Source: Tubiluchus corallicola (Eukaryota > Priapulida > Priapulimorpha > Priapulimorphida > Tubiluchidae). From it: a DNA stretch of 64,000 nucleotides. A program made the translations under genes and the position numbers. Every line of letters begins with the position of its first letter. Positions within the stretch are counted from its first letter, which is position 1. Below are positions 23,268-35,811 of the stretch, in pieces. The notes below the pieces were generated by a model, which saw only the letters and a list, made by a program, of their open reading frames with translations, was not told the DNA's origin and made no database searches. Where the stretch lies: contig JAQGDQ010000588.1 of NCBI GenBank assembly GCA_030141605.1, positions 64,001 to 128,000 on the forward strand. The letters are read 5' to 3'.

Positions 23268-23460
23268 AATTCAGTTTTAAAGATTTTCGAAACAGTTTCG
23301 CAAAGATCATGCATATTGCTTGATTTTGTTCTGCAGTAAAAGCAATAATTTGTTTCAAAATTGTGCACAGAAACTGCAGTTAAATTTTGCTGATTGCATG
23401 CTAACCCTTTCAAACGTTTTAGTGATAAAGAACGTATGCAGTTGAAGTGGTGAATTATTC
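23268..23460. repeat. Dispersed repeat, copy 2
   Basis: Second copy of the 13993-14180 repeat (shared GCAAAGATCATGCATATTGC and following blocks). Confidence 0.7.
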
Positions 23461-24103
23461 GAATCCATATTTGTAGGTTTGAATCGAATGCGAAGTAAAA
23501 AAAAGAATCGTGTCGAACTCGAACGCTCGACAGTATATAGAAGCAAATGATTATTGCGACATATAATATAGAGGTTTTTGCTTATTTTGCAAAGCAGTAT
23601 CCCATATTTTCCATACTGTTAATTTTTTTACTTCGACCACAGTTTAAGTTATTACATCATAGCGGCAATAAGTGTACCTTTCTTACACCAAGGTTTGCTG
23701 AAATTTCATGAACAGGTGTTTGTTCCTTCACATAAATGTTTTCCTTTTCTAATGACCTGCCCAGAGTAAATAAGTATGTTGTTAATGGCAACTTGGCTAA
23801 TTTCTTTGTTTCAAAGTTTCAAATTCTTGCTGTACAAACGCAATGGTAAAAAGCGCAGTAGGAAAAATTGCGTGGAACATACATTATTTTGGACGCTATT
23901 TCAACTTTGATATTTATTTCTTTTTCGCTTTTGACTTAATTTCTTAACTACAAAATATAACTTTTTCGCGGACTCAGGTTTGTCTGCACGTTAGCAATTT
24001 TATATAGGGGTGATTTTTGCAGTACTAGAACAAGATCGTGATTTTGGTAATATCAATTATAAAATTTATTTAGATTCGATTATTTACAAATAAAGCGTAA
24101 GCT

Positions 24104-24109
24104 TTTATT
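24104..24109 (-). terminator. Candidate poly(A) signal of the GPCR gene
   Basis: AATAAA on the minus strand, about 360 nt after the receptor stop codon. Confidence 0.4.
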
Positions 24110-24469
24110 GATAGATGTGGTCTCGAAAATTGACTTCGTGAAAGTGAGCATGCTTTAATGCTTTTCACCGATATGGCAACTTTTGCACTTCTTGTCATTT
24201 AGGCACAGCCATTGTGACGCTAAAGTCAGTTCTTTAGTTTAGCTGTTAGATTCAAACAAAAGAGCTCTAAAATACGGTAAACGTCCTTTCTCGATTGTTA
24301 TCCAGAAATCGGTGGAGCTTCGGCCCACTTGTTGTTGCTGCATTTGTTGGTTTATCGTCCAATTAAACCAAAATTCAACCGACGTTTGTGTAAGATAAAT
24401 GATACGAGATTAATTCATTTTTCTGTCCATTTGGATGGAAGTTGAGTCTAAAGATAAGCACGATGTAGA

Positions 24470-25308
24470 CTAATAGACAGCGGGCTGCGCGCCAGTGACA
24501 GTAACATCTCTCATGGAACTATCAAAATTACCGCGCCGTGGGCATAGTATTGCCTTATAGCCAAGTCTAAAGTTTCTGTTCATAACACCATATATAACTG
24601 GATTACAACAGCTGTTGAAGTAACCAAGCAGCAAAGTGGCCATGTCAAACCACCGCACTACGCCATGTGGCGAGAACAGTGACCAGAACATGGCGATACA
24701 AAATGGAAGCCAACATATAACAAATGTGAAAATCACGACAAGAAAAGATCGCGTCAGTCGTAGTTCGTCCTGTCGCGCCTTCTGTTTGCGACGCTCCTGT
24801 CGCTTTTCTTTTGCTGTTTGTCTCATTTGTGATGCTGATGTTTGAGCTAAGTCTTTATATGAGGAAGACGACAAAACAGTTATTTCCGGCTGAAGCAAGT
24901 TTGATACTTGAAGAACCATGTTTGGCTTCTTCTCATTACTCGATCTCGTAGACCTGTTTACTTTAGATTCACCTGTAAGTCCAACTTCGGAATTTTTGAC
25001 ATGACTGAAATTCTCCATATTTTTAACACTTATGGTAGATACATTGATTACAGGCATCTCCGAACGCTGGTTAGTTACTTTCTGGTTTGTTACTCGCAAA
25101 CGGCTTTTGCGGACAGTTTCAATAATTCGAAGATATGAGAAGGTCATGACAGAACAGGGTCCTCCGAAGCAGACGCCAAACATGAAAAACGTGTAGGAGA
25201 TGCTAGTCTTCCACTGACAGAAGCAGAAAGATTGACCTGGAATGTATCCGTACTTTCCCCATCCCAGCAAAGGAGGAGAGGCTAGAATTAGAGCCAACAT
25301 CCACACAC
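24470..25308 (-). CDS. GPCR exon 2: TM4-TM7 and tail
   Basis: Reads VWMLALILASPPLLGWG (TM4), a Cys-rich second extracellular loop (FCFCQW), TM5, long ICL3, FVVIFTFVICWLPF (TM6), TM7 and a short tail ending GAQPAVY with TAG at 24470-24472. Confidence 0.9.
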
Positions 25309-28300
25309 CTGAAAAGCAAATAGTTATGTAACAACGGTTGAAAAAGTGACAGTTTCGAAATTCATGCACACTCATTCAAAACCATAAATATCATGAATCT
25401 TATTCTTTACAGACTTTATAAAGTTTAAAAGAACGCAAGAGCAAAAAATTTGCTCTGTAGTCTTTTGACGGTAGAATAATGTTGGATAAATTTTTATAAA
25501 TACGTGTCAAGAAATTCACGACATTTTGACTGACATGTTTCTCATCTTTTTAAAAATCCTAATAAACAATGCATGTAAACGACACAAGGGATATATGTAT
25601 ATTTACTAGTCCGGAATGTGAAGCTTTGTGTCAGCGAGTAACCTAATACTTCCCATTCCGGAATAGTTTTCTGCCTAACTGCTTTGATATGTCATTTATA
25701 ACGCCATTTATTGTTGCCGTGGAATCCATTTCGTGAATATATTGTTTAGAATGCCATTTAGCGTTGTTACAGAATCCGTCTTTAGTACAAAGTGAGACTA
25801 TGGAGTAACTCTACGGTGAATTCAAACACAAAACTTATTACATGAACAACAACGAGAATGAGGTCCGCTTCACGGCGAAAGCAATCTGTTTATAAAGCTA
25901 CGTCGCAAAAAACATAATGTACATTTTGACTTCCTTAACGAAAGTCATCAACTATTTGATGACAAGAGTTTTTAAAAAAGTAGAACACAAAATTTAATGT
26001 ATGATTACAAAGAAGTATTTTGAGGCATCAAACAATAAAAAAAGAGTTCAATAAGAAATCGGATACTATCAAAAATTAAAGTACTGATTTTAAATGTGCA
26101 TTGCATAAAGTTATAGAGTCTGTCCCAACCTCAACTAACGTTTCAAATATCTTTTATTATTAAAGGGTTGAATTTAGGCTTGATGTTCAAAAGTACTTCC
26201 TCACTGAAAAGGTAGAAGGTTTGGGAGCTTTATCCATAATATTGACAGAAAAATTATCGATTGTGTGATCAGTGGTAACAATGTAAACGGTATAACCTGT
26301 ATGGGCACTATCTTGTGTTTCCTAATGTAACATATAAATGTTGATTAACACAGAGTTCTACCAATGCAAAACTTACCGCAATCATTGCAATCAATCTGAA
26401 ATGTAATTGAAGATCTATCAAAAATATTGTCACTATAATTATAAGTTCATGACTACCATAATAGTTCTTGTATAATGTGAAGCCAAGTTTGTCATGGTAA
26501 CAATAGAATGCAATAAGTAAGTAATTAAGTAAATAAGTTTATTAAAACAGACATATTACAGTTAAAAAACTGAATTACTGTGTCTATACTAACAGTAAAA
26601 AATAAAATAAAAAGGTCACAATATTTTGCTAAACGACATAAATTTTCCACTGTTACAATGTTACATAAAAATACATGTTAAAAAGCAAATCACGTACCAA
26701 GAGCAGAACACGAGTTATGCACGTCAGCCATTAAAAATCTAACTCAATTTTCTAATTTCACTTGATTTACTGGCGTCTTTAGTATTCAATAATCTGATTA
26801 AATATTGTAAAGACGATTTATAAAATCTATCAGTTCTACATTTTTCTTCAATATAATTTGATTTAAAACTGTATTTATTAGTAAATAGAAAATTTAAACA
26901 ATACATACACGAATAGCTGAAAAAAAATGACGGTACTAAGTGATTGGCAATAGGGTTATAAAAACCCATATAAAAGCCTCTCACGTGAAGACAGTCACAA
27001 TATTAACAATCATTAAGAAATACGATATAACTTCATATATTGGTGGTAAAACAGGAAGTAGTGATGTGTTAGGTTTGTTCATTATTTGTAGCCAATAATT
27101 TATTACATTATGTATTATGTCTATTCTTAAAGGGTACTGACCAAGTTCAGCTCGTGCTGCGTTTTTACCGATTTATTATTAACGTTTAGTATATATGTGC
27201 ACAATTTTACGTTGAAGTCTTCAGTACCGATTTTGTCGTATACATTTGATTGGTTAGATTGCAAAGCGTGTTGAAAATTTTAACGTATGGTCCCTAACCT
27301 GCATGCCATAAAGTGATATAGGTTTAACTTGGGAATTAAATAAATTTATAGTTATTTTACGTGGTAAATTTTAGTTTATTAATTCAGCTCTTATCATATT
27401 TAAAGATTTCAGGCCTTTGCATTTTAATTCTTGTATTGACTGCTTAAAGGATCCATAGTTGTAAAACTGTACTCCAAGGTAATTGTATTGTTTGACTACT
27501 TTAATTTGTTCTGCTCCGCATTGGTAAGTTTGGTTAAAGGGCATCATGCCAGTTTTACTGAAAACGATAATTATTGTTTTGCTTGTATTTATTGTAAGAT
27601 TCCATTTGAAACAATAGTTTGAGAGTATTTTAAGTGAGTTTTTTATCCAATTTCTGACCTTCACGTTAAAACAATGTCGTCGGCATACACGAGGCTGCTG
27701 ATTCTTCATTTTGCATTATAATTGTGTCACGCGTATCGTTAAACTAATTAGGGAAATCGTTCAAAAACAACAAGAATAGTGTTGAACTCAATACACATCA
27801 TTGTTTTACCCCAGAAGCACTCTACAGAAAATTATCTGTACAACCATTTAGCATTTTTATTGAGTATTTGGCTTCGCTGTATATATCTTTTACAATGAGA
27901 AACAATTTCCCGTTTATACCATGTTTTGCTAATTCATTAACTAAATCATTTCGCCAGACGCTATCAAACGCTTGTTTAATGTCGACGAAACATGTATAAA
28001 GTTGACCTTTATTTGCTTTTATTTGTTTATCGATCACTGTTTTTATGTTAATAAATGGTCATTAGTGCTGCACACTTTACGGAAACCTATTTGCGATGGA
28101 TGTATAATATTTTCTTTCTCTAAGTATTCATTTAGTGGTTCATTGAGAATTTTTGTAAAAAGTTTGCTTAGACAGTCGGAGGTAGTCACGCCACGGTAAT
28201 TTTGTGGGTCCTTTTTATTTCCGTTTTTGTGAAATGGTACTATTAGGCTTTCAGACCAGGCCATTGAGTATATGCTTCCTGAGTAAATTAAATAAAATAA

Positions 28301-31300
28301 TTTGGTTACACCTGGGGCTGGATATGTTATGGTAGATTTTATGACTTCATTTGACATGGCATCGTAGGTAGTAGATTTATTGTTTTTCGGTGTTTACAGC
28401 GTTCATTACCTCATGGGGTTTCGTCGTAAAATTCATCTCATTGAAAGTGGGAATTTGATTGCATGTGTTTTTTGCTGGTTATATTCAGGTTGACTGGATG
28501 TTAGTAATTGTTTGTAGTGATTAAACATTGTAATAGGATCGACGTCTGACATTGGTTTGTTATTTGCACCAATGACCTTTTTAATGCTCTTTTCAGAAAA
28601 CATTACTGTTAGCGTCCGAAGTTTTTCTGTGAATTTATTTTTAAAGGATCTGTATTTTCTTTGTTTTAGGCTTTTAAATTTCTTTTTGGCATCATTACAC
28701 TGTTTTATTATTGTTTGATTTGTAGGAAATTTGGTTAGAAGTCTGGATAGTGAATGTACTTTGTTTCACATTGACGTGCATGCTCTGTCGAACCAAACCT
28801 TATTTCTAGGCTTAGTAAGAGAAGTCGGGGTTTCATAGAAAACGCTTGTTATGCAAGTTCCAGTTTTACAATGATCGGAAAAAGGGGTTTTTATCGTTTA
28901 CTTTAAAATATACAACGTTACGTAATAGGTCGGCGTCAATTACACAGCAGTCAGTTAGTGATCTACCATTAGGCTTATCACTAATTGACTACTGTGTAAG
29001 ATAAACCCCCTCCTGGTTCGACTGAAATTAGCTTATAGTATATAAATGAAATGTCTCTATGAGATGAATTGGATTGTATAAGTTGGTAGGACACTGACTG
29101 ACCTTTGACGTTATAAGTTGCGATTTCAGTATGAAGTGCTGCTCCCAGATTTCTAGCGATGCGTATTCAACAAAATCAAATTTAGAGTTTCAAACAGAAA
29201 GCTGAGGTTTTTTTCGTGCCCTAATTCTGTAACTGTTGTTGCAAAATGTTCAGTTTATGACCGCTGGAAACATCAGTTAATCTTAGTTGTTTTTCATTAG
29301 TGTTTTGACAAAGTACTAAGCTATGTTTACAGTGGCAAAAAGCAGTCGTGACAATAATATAGCAATTTAGCGAAGCTAACGAAGGCAAAAATCATTGAAA
29401 GTTGTTTGCCTGCACCGCAGTTGACATCCATGTTCTTCAACATAGAAAACTGAACATTTGCTGCAACAAAATTAACAAAACTAATTTCAGACCGCTACAT
29501 TAATAAGGTCGACTCTTTTGACAAAGTGTATAGAGCTTATTACTGACCAAATTTGACTGACTTTGCAATACAATACGTAAGAGACATTTGTACTAATTAT
29601 TATTGTTGCAGCTGCTTATTCGCTTGCTTTGGAAGGCCAGAATATCGCTGCTCATTTGACCTGCAATCGTTCCACGCTGGAACACAATTTTTGCTTTTGT
29701 GAAAAATTTTCTTTGCCGCCAAATTTCGGAAAAAATCAGTTCATTCAAAAAGTCTGTCAAGCATAATGATTCTTAAAGCTTCGCAAACGTATAGTATATG
29801 TTGTTTTTGACAATTTACATTACTGTCATACATTGCTGTGAGAGCGGTGCATGTAACTCAAATGCCCTGACAGCACTAGGTGCGTCTCATTTTAATTGCT
29901 ATTTGGTTAATTTTTTAAAGCGTGACGCCTTTAGTGTGAGTGTGTATGTGTGTATTGCTGCCACCTCCGCTGAATTGCTAGCATATCGTAATATCACGAT
30001 CCCTTTTCTCGATAGAGTGATCGTATAGTTATCTAGCCCTATCGAGTGATCATGAATTAATTGATTAGATTGTTATATTAGATTTTATCGATTCGCTTCA
30101 CGTTCGCTATTAGGTAATTGATCGAATCTCAGCTACCTGACTCCGAGGGCTTTAGTTAAGTCGTTAAGGCAATGATCTCCTTCACGACTTTCACTTCAAC
30201 CTTGCGTTGTGAGTGAGGCCTTTATCCCTCAAGTTTACAAGCTTAGCTCCCACAATTGAGCTTCTGAGTACAATGCGAATCTTCTCAAGTTCGTATCTAG
30301 GATTTAGTGATGCGTATGCAATTTACTGTTAACGCTCTTAATCATTCAAGAACTCAATGTCTGCATTATTACAGTGAACAGACTTTATTGAATTACACTT
30401 ACACTTTATCAACTCTGGCTTTAATTACAAGATTTGGTCTTATACGCCGGTGGGAGCTTACAACTAAAGTATAGCTCCAGAGAAGATGCTATTCACTTTA
30501 ACTACTAACAATTCGATATGCTGCACTGTAGGTGCTTAATACAACATAACGGTTACAGCTATTCAGATACTGATACAAATAAATTGAACCACTTAACTTG
30601 TGGATTGACCAATGTACCCCTACACTTGGTTAAATCCTGATTGCTTTTCGAGACTACGCTGCACCAGTGCTCAGTCTTTGGCTAAGTACGCAGATTCCTT
30701 TCCACGCTGGGCAAACGCTGCTTCTCGTCTTGTAGAAGTTGTCTCGGACACACGGTATGGTAGCAAACCACTTGTCAGACTCCCTCGCTCGTGTTGTGTG
30801 ACACTCGTGTCCTGTCACCCCGTCGTGTGTGTCTAGGTAACTTTTCCTAGAGCTTATATTTCTGAGAGTTGACCTTCGAGATATTGCACCATCTGGCAAC
30901 ATCTGGTAACATCTGCTACCTCCTGGAAAGCGACTTTCCTTTCACTTCTGATTTTACAACCAGTAATGAGTTTCTTAAATTCCGTCGCCTTTGAGATTTT
31001 CATACCGTCTTGTCGGCATGTCTTCAGATTTCCTTCTAATGTCGCTGAGCACTGATACGAGGCCTTGGCTCCTATCATTAAATTATTTCCATGCGACAAC
31101 TAAATCGCTCTAGACATCCTCCTAATTATCTCCTACTCTGCATGTATTCCAGTTAAACAATGGTGTCTTTCTCGAACACGACACCTGCACTTTCTACAAA
31201 TCGTGTGACAATTCTAACTCATTAAATTCGAGCTGTCAGCTGGATGAGTTTCTTGTTCAACCGTGTAAATTTATTTAACGAAATCAGGGAGGCGTGAGTT

Positions 31301-34300
31301 TATCAACCGAATCTAATTCAGCTGATAACTCCATTAATTATCTACCAAAATTCATATTCCTAAATTTATTCACAACAGTAACGAATATGAATAAATTTCT
31401 TGATGTTTTGTTATGCCATTGGCAGGTGCGGAGCTAGCGTAAAATTTATTTTTTGAAGGAAAATATAATTATCTTGTTATAGCGATATAGCAATTTCGTT
31501 ATAACCTACACTACTACCTCGTTGTAACGAGATACTACCTCATTATAACGATTTAATAATTTGTTATAACAATCTCGTTATAACAACATACTACATTGTT
31601 ATAACGGCTTACTATTCGTTATAATGACTTACCACCTCGTTACTAACGGATTATCGTAGGTAGGCGTTCGTAGCCGCTGGTATAGCTAGCACTGCTAAGA
31701 ATAAATAATATTTGCGACATTACACCTGTTTGGAAGTGCTTTGATAAATTTCAGCTCTCAAAGTCGTTTCTCGGGTGACGAGCATAGCGTTTCGTTGGTG
31801 ATTATTGACGGATAAGATACCTGGATTGGCTTCATTTACTTTCAAAACACTCACGAAGCCAATAATTTATTCATCATTTTACCATAATACGGGATGGGCA
31901 TATTATAGTACGCAAAGGACAACTAATAAAGCCTTTTATCCATGTCCTTTATGAAACCAATAATTTCAATGCATGCGCAGTCATTAAAAATTAATGTCAG
32001 TCAGTTCCTAAATTTACCGTCTGCGTCTCACAGAGATGCTGATTTCAATGTGATACATGTAGGAAGCAAATCTGATGTAGATGTTAAGAAATTTTTCTCG
32101 GAATTACGGCAATATAGGCCGTTCTCGTAAATTCGGCGTAGAGAGTATAATAGGATCATTTTGGCTAATGATTATTGTTAATCATCTTTGTGATTACATA
32201 TACAGTCAATTGTCATTACATTGCAAACAGCATGTGTCTTTCTGCATTATTGAAATCTATTAACTACTCTCCAAACTCCATGCTACCTCCTCCTGACTTC
32301 TTGATTAAAGTTAATAGAACAACGTTTGTAGATGAGGTCTTTCACAGACTAAAATAAAGATCAACTGAAAGTACGTAACGCACTCCCTATACAACCAAGC
32401 CTCTGCGTCCCATGATTCTCTTTTGCTTTAATACAGTCAGTTTCGAGTTAATTAAAGGTATCATTCATTAGCAATAAGAGGCGCCGAAGGCGTGAACTTT
32501 TTGGCGCTGTGATGTTGTAACGTCACTGAATAAAGGAAGAGCTCTGTGACGTATAGTTTATTTACCGTTTTTGAATCAAATTTTTGATTTGACGCAGTTG
32601 ACTGCTTAATTTTTAATTTTTTGTCATTCGGAACAGACATTTCTTCAAGATAACGATTACTTCTTTTGTACGTGTGTATAACCACCGTCACGCACGTAGC
32701 TATTATATTAGGTTTATAGTTATTGATTGTCCATTGTAAGCACTATTAATGATATATGTTGCCCGAAATAATTAATAAAAATATATCGCCACTTTCCCAT
32801 CAGGCAAATCAAGCCTGTTATCATATCAATACTATAACTTATTCGTTAAACGACTTGCAACGTATATAATAGCCTACTGCTTTTACCTTGTTAAGTACTT
32901 TGTGTGGTTTAACAAATCTTTTTTGATAATTTTTTCAAACATGCACGCCCTTGTACTCGAAAAGGAATTGTGGGGTTAAGAGCGAGTGGAAGGATGCGGA
33001 AACCGGTTCAAGTCAATGTTAACTAAATCTACTGTTTAGTGAAAAATTTGCAGCCAAAATTCTGAACAAAATTTATACATTTGCAAAACACCAAATTTGA
33101 AATTGTGTAAGAAGTAGACCTACTCATCAACAGATTCATCTACAGAGGTAATAGGGGTAAATTAGGGGAAAAGAACAGCAGTGGCTTATGCGCTATACAT
33201 GCAGTAAAGTTATTATGCACATTCTGTAAATATTATAATACAATACACTATGTAGGATGCACCAAAAGTCACTATAATTATTCTCAGCATTTTCTAAATT
33301 TTTCTAACAAATACACAAACTGTTTGAAAATTGGTACAAATATCAATTCTTTTAGCTCAAATTAAATGAATATCTTTCAACAGGAACTACCACACTAGGA
33401 GGTTTGCTATTTTTGCCACCTTCTTTAGGGACTTCGAGAGCTTCAGATACCAATCCAATGGCAAACTTGCATTGAGAAAGCTCCTCAGCCCATGTATGGT
33501 GAGGAAGTGCTGCATATCGCTGAAAAACTAGATTGTTAATAATGAGAGAATGGCGCGGTCCATATAATGCTGGGAATTTATGCTGAACTACAGTTCGTGA
33601 TTGTGATGACCTGGTGTAGTTCGGTGATATTTTTTTCGTTTGTCAGGATTCTTTTAACAGGTCATGCTTAGGCCTCTAACTGACCACAAAGCGTTTGTGG
33701 TGTGTTGGTGAACTAACTAAGGCGCTATAGGTACTGGCGCACTCTCCTAAAGCTAGTATTTTAATTATACTGAAGCTTGAAATAGAAATAAACGCTTTAG
33801 CTATGAAATTAATATTTTAATAATTATTATTGAATATACCTTAGTAGTTATAAACATACAATACATTATATTATACAACGTAGCAGTACAAAGTTTGTAG
33901 TGATGCCGTTTCTACGTTGGGAGCTCCAGGATCTTCCTGAAACACACAAATTCCACAACGCTTCGTTAAGCAGGCAAAATATACTGTCTGTCTCTGGCAG
34001 TTTGGCAGAAAAAATTGAAGCACATGGTGTGAGTCAAGCATCAAAAGTACACATTGTCAAAAAAACAAGGATACGAAAAGGTTGCTCATAACAACAGCAG
34101 GTTGAAGTCTTATGTTGATCTTGGAATCAAGCATATAATGGACTTGATTCGCTAATGGTTGGCGTGCATACAACAATGTCCAGCTTAGTGTAGTCCAGTG
34201 TCACTAATTCCAGATTTGGCATTAACGGCAGGAACATTCAGGTTTTGGCATAAAGGTATTTAAAAGTTAACAAAACTAAAAGTCTACTAGCAGCAATTTT

Positions 34301-35811
34301 TCTACTCCACATGTTACCTACTAGTCATCTCTCTAGCTCAGAAAGTAGGTTACCGAAAAGTAAGCACCTGATTGGCTAAACAGGTTTCACTTTTAAATTC
34401 AACAAAATTACAACCTGTAGCAAATCATTCAACAGGTGACAGCACTGACATGGTATCATAATATGATGATTGATACTAGACAAAAAATATAGAGTTATAA
34501 TAAAAAGTGTGAGCAATAATTTTAATAGTATGGTAGTGCTTTAGTGTTTGCAGACATTGAAAATAAAAAATGATTGTAATGATGGGGAAGCATGGCTGTG
34601 CGATTACAGAGCCCTCCCACTAACATATGAAATATCTAAAATTATTAGAATTTTTTATGCTTTGCAAGCACTACTGGTGTCAAAGTTTAATGTAATCACC
34701 ATACTCAAAGCATTAGATTTTAGCACGGATAAAAGTCATCATACATTAGGCTGAGCCATCACAGTGATTGAAATACATCATACCGGGCTAATTTTGCACC
34801 TCGTTTCTAACGTTACTATCGTCACCATAGTAACGAGGTTCTAGTCAAAAACAATTAAAAAGAATTAACAAATGCCCTTTTTATTCCTGTAGTAAGAGCT
34901 TGCTAAGATGGGGGAGAAATTTAAAAAGGAAATTAGAAATCAAAATGTATAGTAAGTTTTGAGACACCCACACTGACAACAAACTTACTAGTCTGGATTG
35001 AGAGTTATTGTATTTAGTTTATACGCTTAATACGATATTTATTTTAACCACAACTGTTCGCAGATTCCCTCTGCTTTCTGATGATAACTTACTACTAAAG
35101 CCTTGAATTTTGCTCTTCAGGCATGGCTTTTAAATGTCTGTGAGATATGCCTCCTTAAATTTATTTGCGAGTTGGTAGAATCCACAATTTCATAAAATAC
35201 AGATAACAGAGATGTACACATAAACCTATATATACATATATATGTATGTATGTATAGTACAGACAAATTAATCATATGTGTGTAAATGGCATGCACCTAC
35301 CTGTGCACATAAGGGCTGCATTCTTTGGGGTATATACTGCTTTTACTTTGACTGCGTGGCAAACCATGAAGTATCTGTTTAGGCTGACATTACCCAGTGA
35401 CATGACGCTGGCAATGAAGAAGGTCATGTTGATAAAGCCCGTTACAACGCACACTGTATCGCTAAAAGGAAAGCCGTCGTGTAAAACCGATACCACAGAA
35501 ATCGGTATGTTCATGACAGAAACTAAAATGTCAGCCAAGGCGAGGCACAGGATCAGTGAGTTGGAAACAGTGCGAAGATGACGAAGTTTGCAAATGGTAG
35601 CAAACAGGAGTACATTTCCAAAAAATGCTATCGTGCCGATCAGGACCAAAATTGTCGCCTCTATTATTTTTTCAGCCTGCTCCGTGCAAACAGATTGATA
35701 CAATGTTTTCTGCGGCGCGTCACTTTCGTTCAAATTTTGTAAAACTGTTTCGACAACATAATCGCTTGTTATTTCACAAGCGGTGGCCAATTTGTGGCTT
35801 GAGGTGTTCAT
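24470..35811 (-). CDS. Melatonin-receptor-like class A GPCR, two exons, 449 aa
   Basis: Seven-pass plasma-membrane receptor expected to couple to G proteins; ligand unknown. Join on the minus strand: 35811..35301 and 25308..24470, 1350 nt, split in a Gly codon after TM3/ICL2 (donor CACAG|GTAGGT, acceptor TGCTTTTCAG|GTGTG). An in-frame TGA lies 9 nt before the ATG, fixing the start. Motifs: N-glycosylation sites NTS and NES, GN in TM1 (N66), LALAD in TM2 (D94), Cys121 at the top of TM3, NRY (145-147) instead of DRY, CWLPF in TM6, NPVIY in TM7. YFNSCCNPVIYGVMNRNFR strongly resembles melatonin receptors (YFNSC.N.IIYGL.NQNFR), which also use NRY. There is no TM7 lysine, so it is not an opsin. A long ICL3 (about 120 residues) ends in a basic patch. 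Moody/GPR84-like receptors are the main alternative. Confidence 0.88.
26515..29300 (-). mobile_element. LINE (non-LTR retrotransposon) remnant
   Basis: In minus-strand order: an endonuclease-like end (SLTDCCVIDADLLRNVVYF), an EN-RT linker (WFDRACTS, NDAKKKFKSLKQRKYRSFKN), then reverse transcriptase: SESLIVPFHKNGNKKDPQNY, SQIGFRK, FVDIKQAFDSVWR, the catalytic SSLVYADDIVLT (about 27670-27705) and CFKWNLTINTSKT. Frameshifts and stops break it into pieces. The (CTTA)n-like tail near 26515-26540 may be its 3' end; the region below 27370 is assigned with less certainty. Confidence 0.8.
30000..31150. other. Higher-GC stretch of unknown origin
   Basis: Base composition differs from its surroundings and short ORFs appear on both strands, but none shows a family motif. 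It may be a mobile element piece; terminal repeats were not found. Confidence 0.25.
31480..31660. repeat. GTTATAAC palindrome cluster
   Basis: The palindrome GTTATAAC or a near variant recurs about eight times, often as TCGTTATAACGA-like units spaced by ACTAC or TACTACCTC, in a loose tandem arrangement. Confidence 0.7.
33352..33653 (-). CDS. Unidentified 100-codon open frame without ATG
   Basis: Open on the minus strand between TAA at 33654-33656 and stop TAA at 33352-33354. It has coding-like composition, with segments KFPALYGPRHSLIINNLVFQ, RYAALPHHTWAEELSQCKFA and SKPPSVVVPVERYSFNLS. It has no Met, so it would be a terminal exon or a fragment. A TTTTTCAG just before RYAAL could be an acceptor inside it. 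The frame continues upstream beyond one stop (TTNALWSVRGLSMT), suggesting decay or a mobile-element protein. Function is not recognised. Confidence 0.4.
34820..34833 (+). promoter_or_regulatory. RFX X-box-like palindrome
   Basis: GTCACCATAGTAAC fits GTNRCC-N2-RGYAAC. It lies in the receptor intron about 0.5 kb from exon 1. The match may be chance. Confidence 0.25.
35301..35811 (-). CDS. GPCR exon 1: N-terminus to ICL2
   Basis: 170 codons plus one base, from MNTSSHKLAT through TM1-TM3 to NAALMCT. The start is supported by the in-frame TGA nine bases upstream. Confidence 0.9.

Larger units (their letters stand above)
22151..24103. other. Intergenic stretch
   Basis: AT-rich sequence between the adaptor and the converging GPCR gene. 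It holds a tRNA-like unit (22528-22605) and a dispersed repeat copy with TCGAACTCGAATC motifs (23195-23525). A TAAGTAAGTAAGTTTATT at about 23032 recurs in degenerate form near 26516 and may be a LINE 3' tail. No exon was recognised. Confidence 0.5.
25309..35300 (-). other. 10-kb GPCR intron filled with repeats
   Basis: Holds LINE fragments (about 26515-29300), a higher-GC stretch of unknown origin (30000-31150), GTTATAAC-rich repeats (31480-31660) and a 100-codon open frame (33352-33653). No other receptor exon was found inside, and none is needed for a full seven-helix protein. Confidence 0.7.

Noticed and set aside
24636-25138. Plus-strand ORFs opposite the receptor exon
   Set aside because: Shadows of the GPCR coding sequence on the other strand.
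24470-25375. Start of the receptor at the Met in MSVHEF (intron side of exon 2)
   Set aside because: That Met lies before a good acceptor (TTTTCAG|GTGTG), and exon 1 supplies TM1-TM3 in the matching phase.
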